This document shows, piece by piece, positions 1-4,413 of a DNA stretch of 5,107 bases. Position 1 is the stretch's first letter; each line of letters begins with the position of its first letter. The translations under genes and the position numbers were made by a program. Origin of the DNA: Candidatus Avoscillospira stercoripullorum (GTDB lineage: Bacteria; Bacillota; Clostridia; Oscillospirales; Oscillospiraceae); contig DVGD01000113.1 in assembly GCA_018712905.1 (NCBI GenBank), positions 1-5,107 of the forward strand, written 5' to 3'. Below the pieces are notes generated by a model. That model saw only the letters and a program-made list of their open reading frames with translations. It was not told where the DNA came from and did no database searches.

Positions 1-62
1 AGAAGCGGCGCGTCGCACAGCCGCCGCCCCAGGTGGAGATCCGCCAGATGCAAAAATTTCAC
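1..62 (-). CDS. sbcD: Exonuclease SbcCD subunit D (Mre11-type nuclease), N-terminal fragment
   Basis: Only about the first 20 codons are present; the gene runs out of the left edge. The minus-strand reading begins MKFLHLADLHLG, then RRLCDAPL. This is the characteristic opening of SbcD/Mre11 metallophosphoesterases, and the D-x-H of 'ADLHLG' (residues 8-10) is the first metal-binding motif. Family knowledge: SbcD pairs with the SMC-like ATPase SbcC and cuts hairpins and blocked double-strand ends in the cytoplasm. The start is a GTG at 62-60, preceded at 7 nt by a strong AAGGAGG (76-70). The ATG just upstream (66-64) cannot be the start because TGA follows it immediately. sbcC would be expected beyond the left edge, but this cannot be seen. 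Another calcineurin-like phosphoesterase is possible, though the opening fits SbcD best. Confidence 0.75.
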   Translation of the reverse strand, partial: MKFLHLADLHLGRRLCDAPL

Positions 63-68
63 ATGGAT

Positions 69-76
69 CCCTCCTT
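69..76 (-). promoter_or_regulatory. Ribosome binding site of sbcD
   Basis: Minus-strand AAGGAGGG lies 6-7 nt before the GTG start at 62-60. It decides the start of sbcD, because the nearer ATG (66-64) runs straight into TGA (AUGUGA, with the GUG nested inside). Confidence 0.7.
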
Positions 77-83
77 TTCCTCC

Positions 84-112
84 ATTGTGCCCGGGTTTTT
101 TTAAAATGTCAA
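84..112 (-). promoter_or_regulatory. Candidate sigma-A promoter for sbcD
   Basis: On the minus strand a perfect -35 TTGACA (112-107) is followed after exactly 17 bp by CACAAT (89-84), which matches the -10 consensus TATAAT at 4 of 6 positions. The spacer holds an A/T-rich run and CCCGGG. Transcription would begin near 77, giving a very short leader that starts essentially at the ribosome binding site. The call rests on consensus match and position only. Confidence 0.55.
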
Positions 113-116
113 GGAG

Positions 117-145
117 GCACATCCCGGCGCCACGGCGCATATACT
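117..145 (+). promoter_or_regulatory. Candidate sigma-K (mother-cell sporulation) promoter of the SleC-like operon
   Basis: GCACA (117-121) and CATATACT (138-145) are separated by 16 bp, which matches the sigma-K pattern GMACA - 16 bp - CATANNNT. The -10 also resembles sigma-E sites, but I see no good sigma-E -35 at 13-14 bp. The position, about 47 bp before the first start codon of a spore-cortex-lytic operon, supports a mother-cell promoter. Its -35 lies only a few bases from the -35 of the divergent sbcD promoter (107-112), so the two could interfere. Confidence 0.45.
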
Positions 146-153
146 GGTTCTGA

Positions 154-168
154 CCGTCCCCCGGACGG
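154..168 (+). other. Short leader hairpin before the SleC-like operon
   Basis: CCGTCC (154-159) and GGACGG (163-168) form a perfect 6-bp stem with a CCC loop. It would lie in the 5' leader made from the candidate sporulation promoter, about 10 nt before the ribosome binding site. It has no U-tract, so it is not a terminator. It may stabilise the mRNA 5' end; the function is unknown. Confidence 0.35.
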
Positions 169-178
169 CCAATCCGAG

Positions 179-184
179 AGGAGG
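179..184 (+). promoter_or_regulatory. Ribosome binding site fixing a TTG start
   Basis: A perfect AGGAGG lies 7 nt before TTG at 192-194. No in-frame ATG or GTG sits at a suitable distance, so the strong site supports initiation at the rare TTG codon. Confidence 0.65.
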
Positions 185-191
185 GAGCCAC

Positions 192-584
192 TTGTCATCT
201 CAGGGAACCATCATCGCCCGGGTTTACACCTCCGGCGCCCAGCTGCCGCTGGACGGCGTGCCCGTAACCTTTACCCGCCGTCTTCCCGACGGCCGAAAGC
301 AGCTTCTGGCGCTGCTCTTCACCAATTCCAGCGGCATGACGCCGCCCCTGGCCGTAGAGACCCCCGACCGTGCAGAAAGCCTATCCCCCGGCGCCGCTGC
401 GCCGCCCTTTGCCGTGGTAGACATTCTGGTGGAAGCGCCCGGGTACAAAAAGGTGGAGGCCACCGCCGTGCAGGTCTTCCCCGGCGTGGAGACCATCCAG
501 CTGATGCAGCTCATTCCCCTGCCCACCCTGGGCACGGATCGCGGGGCGGTGATCTACCAGCCGGAGCCGCCGCAAAACCTGTGA
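192..584 (+). CDS. SleC-type N-terminal (pro-like) domain protein, free-standing
   Basis: This is a 130-residue protein with no signal peptide or membrane segment. Residues 6-108 look like the beta-sandwich domain at the N-terminus of clostridial SleC-type proteins. It has a strand-rich opening (GTIIARVYTS), 'LDGVPVTF' around 20-27, 'LLFTNSSGMT' at 41-50, 'VVDILVEAPGYKK' at 75-87 and 'VQVFPGVETIQLMQLIP' at 93-109. The carboxypeptidase-regulatory/CNA-B-like style 'DGVPVTF...TNSSG' is consistent. A proline-rich tail (PEPPQNL) resembles an interdomain linker. Family knowledge: in Clostridium perfringens SleC is made with an N-terminal pro-region and activated by Csp proteases. Here the corresponding domain is a separate polypeptide. 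The next gene is in the same frame, with only TGA and three codons between them, so this may be a split or a leaky-stop fusion. Start is TTG with a perfect ribosome binding site. The role is inferred from homology and position. Confidence 0.7.
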   Translation: MSSQGTIIARVYTSGAQLPLDGVPVTFTRRLPDGRKQLLALLFTNSSGMTPPLAVETPDRAESLSPGAAAPPFAVVDILVEAPGYKKVEATAVQVFPGVETIQLMQLIPLPTLGTDRGAVIYQPEPPQNL

Positions 585-593
585 GGCGCGGCC

Positions 594-1778
594 ATGGTCA
601 ACGTCATTCCCGTCATCCCCGAGACCATCACCGTCCACCAGGGACTTCCCAACACCGCCGCCGAGAATGTGACGGTGTCCTTCCCGGACTATGTGAAAAA
701 CGTGGCCTCCAGCGAGATCTACCCCACCTGGGACGAGAGCGCCCTGCGCGCCAACATCCTGGCCATCATGTCCTACGCCCTCAACCGGGTCTACACCGAG
801 TTCTACCGCAGCCGGGGCTACGACTTCGATATCACCAACACCACCGCCCGGGATCAAGCCTTTGTCAATGGCCGAAGCTACTTTGAAAATATCTCCCGCC
901 TGGTGGACGAGATGGTGGGCAGCTACATTCGACGCCAGGGCACCGTGGAGCCTCTGGCGGCCAAATTCTGCAACGGCACCACCTCCACCTGCGACGGGTT
1001 AAGTCAGTGGGGATCGGAAGCTCTGGCTCAGGAGGGGCTTGATTCCGTGGAAATCCTTCGCTTTTACTACGGCGACGACATTGAAATCGTCACCAATGCC
1101 CCCATGGCGGGAATCACCGAATCCTATCCCGGCACCCCTCTCCGGGTGGGCAGCCGCGGTCCCGATGTCACGGTAGTGCAAACCTCTCTCAACCGCATCG
1201 GCCAGAACTACCCGGCCATTCCCAAGGTAAGCCCCGTGGATGGGATCTTTGGCCCGCAGACAGAGGCCGCCGTAAAGGCCTTCCAGCAGATTTTCTCCCT
1301 GGATCCAGACGGCATTGTGGGCAGAGCCACCTGGTACCAGATTGTGCGGGTCTATGTAGCCGTGCTGAAGCTGGCAGAGCTCCAGTCCGAGGGACAGAAG
1401 TTCTTCTTCATCCAGGAGTACCCGGAGTTTCTCTCCCTGGGCGACACAGGCGTTTTGGTGGAGCAGCTTCAATATATGCTCTCTGTGCTCTCGAGCTTTC
1501 TTCCCCAGGTACCCGATCCCGGCATGAGCGGCATCTTTGACAACGCTACCCTGAACGCCGTCCGAGGCTTTCAGCGCTATGCAGGACTGCCGGTCACCGG
1601 CAGCGTGGGCGAGGCCACCTGGGACGCGATCTTCGAGCAATTCAACAGCGTGGACATCACGGTCTTTGACAACGGCGCTCTCTTCCCGGGAACGGAGGAC
1701 TTTGCCAAGAGTACCCGTTTGACACAATTTCCCGGGCAGACCATGGCGATCAATGATCAAGACGGGGGGACAGTATGA
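594..1778 (+). CDS. SleC-like spore cortex-lytic enzyme with two peptidoglycan-binding domains
   Basis: A 394-residue protein. Residues about 8-170 match the SleC catalytic domain, related to SpoIID/LytB lytic transglycosylases. Landmarks are 'VTVSFPDYVKNVASSEIYPTW' in two parts around 26-46, with E41 the probable catalytic acid, 'LNRVYTEFYRSRGYDFDIT' at 63-81, and a Cys pair C126/C133 followed by 'GLSQWGS', resembling the SpoIID H/C...GMSQ.GA metal-site region. Two peptidoglycan-binding (PG_binding_1) domains follow at about 183-250 and 279-348, each with the D/G-x-FG...T...AV..FQ...G..G..TW pattern. The enzyme would cleave cortex glycan strands during germination. There is no signal peptide, consistent with synthesis in the mother-cell cytoplasm. 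The ATG start has only a weak site (GTGAGG, 581-586) overlapping the upstream stop, so coupling to the gene before it is likely. The end overlaps the next gene by ATGA. Unlike fused SleC it lacks its own N-terminal domain. Substrate and activation are inferred. Confidence 0.8.
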   Translation: MVNVIPVIPETITVHQGLPNTAAENVTVSFPDYVKNVASSEIYPTWDESALRANILAIMSYALNRVYTEFYRSRGYDFDITNTTARDQAFVNGRSYFENISRLVDEMVGSYIRRQGTVEPLAAKFCNGTTSTCDGLSQWGSEALAQEGLDSVEILRFYYGDDIEIVTNAPMAGITESYPGTPLRVGSRGPDVTVVQTSLNRIGQNYPAIPKVSPVDGIFGPQTEAAVKAFQQIFSLDPDGIVGRATWYQIVRVYVAVLKLAELQSEGQKFFFIQEYPEFLSLGDTGVLVEQLQYMLSVLSSFLPQVPDPGMSGIFDNATLNAVRGFQRYAGLPVTGSVGEATWDAIFEQFNSVDITVFDNGALFPGTEDFAKSTRLTQFPGQTMAINDQDGGTV

Positions 1779-2308
1779 GAGGAGAAGCCTTTTTCGTCGG
1801 AAAACCCGTGGAGAGCCTCCAGGCCATGCTGCGGCAGATTGCGGCCGTGGAGGCATCGGTGGATTCCGTGATTCCCAACGGGCGCTTCGGCCAGGACACT
1901 GCCCGCGCCGTCGCCTCCTTCCAGCGCTTTGCCCACCTGCCTCAGACCGGCAAGGTGGATCTGGCCACCTGGAACGCCATCGTGGCAGCCTTCGAGCGCG
2001 CCGCCGTGGACATCGCGCCCCCTGTGACCATCCCCATCTGGCAGATCTCCCAGGTCATTGCGCCGGGGGAGGAAAACGGCCACCTCTATCTCATCCAGGG
2101 GATGCTGCTCTCCCTCAGCCGCCTCTTCGGCGGCTTCACCCCGCCCCAGGTCAATGGGCGGCTGGATGAACCCACCGCCGCGGCGCTGCGCTGGATCCAG
2201 CGCACAGGCGGCCTGCCGGAGACCGGCGCGCTGGATAACGCCACCTGGCGCAAGCTCTCCTCGCTCTACCGCTCGGCCTGGGGCGACGGCACCATGGGGC
2301 GGGGATAG
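1775..2308 (+). CDS. Peptidoglycan-binding protein with two PG_binding_1 domains and no catalytic domain
   Basis: A 177-residue protein made almost wholly of two peptidoglycan-binding repeats. Repeat 1 is about 11-76 (NGRFGQDTARAVASFQRF, then QTGKVDLATWNAI). Repeat 2 is about 101-166 (NGRLDEPTAAALRWIQR, then ETGALDNATW). No enzyme domain, signal peptide or membrane segment is visible. The start ATG overlaps the stop of the SleC-like gene (ATGA, 1775-1778) after a G-rich stretch, so the two are translationally coupled and probably made in fixed proportion. The repeats resemble those at the end of the upstream enzyme, so the gene may have arisen by splitting from, or duplication of, that C-terminal part. 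A plausible role is a wall-anchoring partner or targeting subunit of the lytic enzyme. This is inference from position, as binding repeats alone do not define a function. It is the last gene of the operon and ends 9 nt before a hairpin terminator. Confidence 0.75.
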   Translation: MRGEAFFVGKPVESLQAMLRQIAAVEASVDSVIPNGRFGQDTARAVASFQRFAHLPQTGKVDLATWNAIVAAFERAAVDIAPPVTIPIWQISQVIAPGEENGHLYLIQGMLLSLSRLFGGFTPPQVNGRLDEPTAAALRWIQRTGGLPETGALDNATWRKLSSLYRSAWGDGTMGRG

Positions 2309-2317
2309 GACGCAAAA

Positions 2318-2340
2318 CGCCGCCCCTTTTAGGGGCGGCG
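2318..2340. terminator. Bidirectional rho-independent terminator between convergent genes
   Basis: CGCCGCCCCT (2318-2327) and AGGGGCGGCG (2331-2340) form a perfect 10-bp GC-rich stem with a TTT loop. On the minus strand the stem is followed directly by TTTT (2317-2314), a classic if short U-tract, 13 nt after the flavodiiron stop codon. On the plus strand it lies 9 nt after the stop of the last cortex-lytic operon gene and is followed by a weaker run (GATTTGATTTA). It probably serves both genes, with better strength for the minus strand. Confidence 0.8.
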
Positions 2341-2353
2341 AGACGGATTTGAT

Positions 2354-4150
2354 TTACTGGATGGGTTCAAAGTCAGCGGCGCCATGCTTGCACAGCGGGC
2401 AGATAAAATCGGCGGGGAGCTCGTCGCCCTCGTAGACATAGCCGCAGACCTTGCACACGAAGCCCTTCTTGCCGGTGTCCGGCTTGGGCTTGACGTTCTT
2501 CTGATAATACGTGTAGGTCATGGTCTCCTTGTCGGAGAGGCGGACGCACTCGGTGACGTCGCAGATGAACATGATGTGGGTCTGGAGATCCACCTTGTCG
2601 ATGACGCGGCAGGAAATATAGGCGTTGGCATACTTATCCAGGAACAAGAGGCCGTTATGAGAGCGCTGCACATGCTTAAAGTCGGCGAACTTGTCCACAT
2701 TCTTGCCGGACTGGAAGCCGAAGTGCTGGAAAATCTGGAAGGGCGCGTCCTCGGTGAGGGTGGAGATATTGAGCACCCCGGTGTTGGCGATGACGTCGCA
2801 GGAGTAATTCATCTTATTGACCGTCACGGCCACGCGGTTGGGGGTGTTGGTCACCTGGGTGACGGTGTTGACGATGCAGCCGTTGTCCTTGCCGTCGCAG
2901 TCGCGGCTGGTGAGAACGTAGAGGCCGTAGCCGATGTGGAACAGGGCGGTGGGGTCGATGGTATTCTCCTCCACCTCCACGGGCACGTAGCCGACGGCCA
3001 GCTCGTCGGCCAGGAGCTGGAGCTGCTGCTCATTTTCCTCGCTGAGCGCCGAGCGGATGGAGATTTCATTCTTGCAGTAGGTGAGATTCTTGCACTTGCT
3101 CAGGCGCTCGCGCATGGTGCAAATGGCCGTGGGCGCCCAGGAGCCGTTCTCGATGAAGGCCACGGTGCGGTTCTGGAAGGCGCGCTCGGAGAGCTTGTCG
3201 AGGAAGGTGCGCATGTAGGGGAAGATGTCGGCATTATAAGTTGTGGTGGCCAGCACCAGCTTTTCATACCGGAAGGCATCGGCCACGGCGGCTGCCATGT
3301 CGCACCGCGCCAGGTCGTAGACCACCACCTTGGGCACGCCGCGCTTGTTGAGCTCCTTCTCCAGGAGCTTCACCGCCTGGGCGGTGTGGCCGTAAACGGA
3401 GGTATAGCAAAGCACAATGCCCTGCTCCTCGGGGGTGTAGCTGGACCACAGGTCATAGAGGTGGATATAATAGCCCAGGTTTTCCGTGAGGACAGGGCCG
3501 TGGAGGGGGCAGATGATGGCAATATCCAGGGTGGCGGCCACCTTGAGGATGTTCTGCACCTGCTTGCCGTACTTGCCCACGATGCCGATGTAGTACCGGC
3601 GGGCTTCGTCTGCCCAGGGCTCCTCCACATCCAGGGCGCCGAACTTGCCGAAGCCGTCGGCGGAGAAGAGCACCTTCTCGCTGGATTCATAGGTCATCAT
3701 GACCTCCGGCCAGTGCACCATGGGGGCAAAGGCGAAGGTGAGGGTGTGGCTGCCCAGCTCCAGGGTGGAGAGGTTCTGCACCGTGAGGGTCTTCTCCATA
3801 TGGAGCTTGGGGAAGAAAGCCGCAATCATGGGGAAGGTCTTCGCATTGGCCACCACAGTGACTGTGGGATACTTGTTCACAAAGGCCTCGATGGAGGCGG
3901 CATGGTCGGGCTCCATATGCTGCACCACCAGGTAGTCGGGCTGGCGGCCGCCCAGGGCGTTTTCAATGTTCTTGAGCCATTCGCCGGTCTTCTTCTGGTC
4001 GATGGTGTCCATGACGGCGATCTTGTCGTCGAGAATCACATAGGAATTGTAGCACATGCCGTTGGGCACCACATACTGACCCTCGAAGAGATCCACCTCG
4101 TGGTCGTTGGCGCCGACATAAATGATGGAATCGGTGACTTTTTTCAGCAT
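2354..4150 (-). CDS. fprA: Flavodiiron protein (O2/NO reductase) fused to flavin reductase and rubredoxin domains
   Basis: A cytoplasmic O2 and/or NO reductase with built-in electron supply. Residues below count from the upstream ATG at 4156. Residues 1-245 form the metallo-beta-lactamase-like diiron domain, with probable ligands H80-x-E82-x-D84-H85, H148 (HWPE), D167 (SADGFG) and H219 (PLHGP). Residues 246-390 are the FMN-binding flavodoxin domain (LCYTSVYGHTAQA). Residues about 401-555 are a flavin reductase-like domain (NGCIVNTVTQVT). Residues 566-600 are a compact rubredoxin with C568, C571, C586 and C589. Family knowledge: in Moorella, FprA is reduced by a separate flavin reductase-rubredoxin protein (Hrb), so this chain equals an FprA-Hrb fusion and could accept electrons from NAD(P)H by itself. 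The rubredoxin is the short rubrerythrin type, lacking the usual central loop. All metal ligands are intact. I prefer the ATG at 4150 (598 residues) because AAGGAG lies 8 nt before it and only 2 nt before the ATG at 4156. O2 versus NO preference cannot be read from sequence. Confidence 0.93.
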   Translation of the reverse strand: MLKKVTDSIIYVGANDHEVDLFEGQYVVPNGMCYNSYVILDDKIAVMDTIDQKKTGEWLKNIENALGGRQPDYLVVQHMEPDHAASIEAFVNKYPTVTVVANAKTFPMIAAFFPKLHMEKTLTVQNLSTLELGSHTLTFAFAPMVHWPEVMMTYESSEKVLFSADGFGKFGALDVEEPWADEARRYYIGIVGKYGKQVQNILKVAATLDIAIICPLHGPVLTENLGYYIHLYDLWSSYTPEEQGIVLCYTSVYGHTAQAVKLLEKELNKRGVPKVVVYDLARCDMAAAVADAFRYEKLVLATTTYNADIFPYMRTFLDKLSERAFQNRTVAFIENGSWAPTAICTMRERLSKCKNLTYCKNEISIRSALSEENEQQLQLLADELAVGYVPVEVEENTIDPTALFHIGYGLYVLTSRDCDGKDNGCIVNTVTQVTNTPNRVAVTVNKMNYSCDVIANTGVLNISTLTEDAPFQIFQHFGFQSGKNVDKFADFKHVQRSHNGLLFLDKYANAYISCRVIDKVDLQTHIMFICDVTECVRLSDKETMTYTYYQKNVKPKPDTGKKGFVCKVCGYVYEGDELPADFICPLCKHGAADFEPIQ

Positions 4151-4158
4151 TATCATTG

Positions 4159-4164
4159 CTCCTT
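4159..4164 (-). promoter_or_regulatory. Ribosome binding site choosing the flavodiiron start
   Basis: Minus-strand AAGGAG (4164-4159) is 8 nt from the ATG at 4150 and only 2 nt from the ATG at 4156. The spacing favours the downstream start, giving MLKKV as the N-terminus. Confidence 0.65.
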
Positions 4165-4173
4165 CACAGTGTT

Positions 4174-4189
4174 TGTCCTGGATTGGACA
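4174..4189. promoter_or_regulatory. Small inverted repeat in the flavodiiron 5' leader
   Basis: TGTCC and GGACA arms flank a 6-nt centre. They lie between the predicted transcription start (near 4203) and the ribosome binding site. The repeat could be an operator half-site pair or a weak hairpin. The arms are only 5 bp and match no regulator I know. Confidence 0.25.
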
Positions 4190-4209
4190 TGAAATACTCA
4201 GTTGGAATT

Positions 4210-4238
4210 ACTATACCACATTTTTCGCCTCATCGCAA
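4210..4238 (-). promoter_or_regulatory. Candidate sigma-A promoter of the flavodiiron gene
   Basis: On the minus strand TTGCGA (4238-4233, 4 of 6 to TTGACA) is separated by exactly 17 bp from TATAGT (4215-4210, 5 of 6 to TATAAT). The predicted start near 4203 gives a leader of about 50 nt. The region is clearly more AT-rich than the flanking genes, as expected for a promoter, and it suggests the gene is transcribed independently of cca. Confidence 0.6.
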
Positions 4239-4249
4239 GAACGATTCGC

Positions 4250-4266
4250 AAAATCAGAGAGATTTT
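4250..4266. promoter_or_regulatory. AAAATC-N5-GATTTT inverted repeat upstream of the flavodiiron promoter
   Basis: Perfect 6-bp arms with a 5-bp centre begin 12 bp upstream of the predicted -35 box. The position suits an activator site or UP-like element for the flavodiiron promoter. It could also be a weak stem at the end of the cca transcript. No known binding motif is recognised. Confidence 0.25.
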
Positions 4267-4283
4267 CTCCCACTCCGCCGGCA

Positions 4284-4292
4284 GGTGCGGTG
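4284..4292 (+). repeat. Left copy of 9-bp direct repeat flanking the palindromic element
   Basis: GGTGCGGTG, exactly repeated at 4400-4408. The two copies bracket the palindromic element like a target-site duplication, although each overlaps the outer bases of the inverted repeats by one to five bases. Confidence 0.4.
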
Positions 4293-4404
4293 CGCCCTGT
4301 AGGGGTCGATCTCCGATCGACCCGTGCCGCAATACGTTGATGAAAGCCTTGCAGGAATCGCTGCAACCCCACGGGCGGATATGTAATCCGCCCCTACAGG
4401 GTGC
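4292..4404. repeat. MITE-like/REP-like palindromic element, non-coding
   Basis: An element of about 113 bp with 14-bp terminal inverted repeats: GCGCCCTGTAGGGG at 4292-4305, and its near-perfect complement (13 of 14) at 4391-4404. It carries three hairpins. They are a 9-bp stem with TCC loop (4303-4323), TTGCAG/CTGCAA (4349-4366) and an 8-bp stem with ATGTA loop (4373-4393). The first and third hairpins sit in equal 35-nt arms whose flanks agree at 19 of 20 positions but whose palindromic 15-nt cores differ. No transposase or convincing ORF lies inside. Such 'GTAGGGG-palindrome-CCCG' units are, to my recollection, dispersed many times in Oscillospiraceae genomes. The stems lack U-tracts, so they are not classic terminators for cca. 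Confidence 0.6.
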
Positions 4405-4408
4405 GGTG
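4400..4408 (+). repeat. Right copy of 9-bp direct repeat flanking the palindromic element
   Basis: GGTGCGGTG, identical to 4284-4292. It ends 6 bp short of the cca stop codon, so an insertion here would have landed just past the gene. Confidence 0.4.
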
Positions 4409-4413
4409 GAAAT

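Noticed and set aside
91..106. CCCGGG followed by a T-run as a rho-independent terminator
   Set aside because: The palindrome is only 6 bp with no loop, and the A/T run is better explained as the spacer of the sbcD promoter.
582..584. The TGA as a selenocysteine codon
   Set aside because: It falls in a linker, not an active site, is followed within four codons by a plausible ATG, and no clear SECIS-like stem-loop was recognised just downstream. Ordinary termination with reinitiation is simpler.
381..857. A 158-codon minus-strand open frame across the junction of the first two operon genes
   Set aside because: It is Gly/Val/Asp/His-rich shadow sequence opposite two genes with recognisable products.
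999..1856. A 285-codon minus-strand open frame inside the cortex-lytic enzyme gene
   Set aside because: It is antisense to a conserved enzyme domain and two peptidoglycan-binding repeats. It has no family features, and no ribosome binding site was evident.
2384..4192. A 602-codon plus-strand open frame running the whole length of the flavodiiron gene
   Set aside because: It is the antisense shadow of a clearly conserved protein. Its translation is a low-complexity mix rich in Gly, Val, Leu, His, Glu and Asp with no recognisable domain, as produced by GC-rich third codon positions on the opposite strand.
4284..4408. A CRISPR array or riboswitch in the repeat-rich gap between cca and the flavodiiron gene
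   Set aside because: There are only two arms, in inverted rather than direct orientation, with no regular spacers. The structure is a palindromic element and matches no riboswitch core I recognise.
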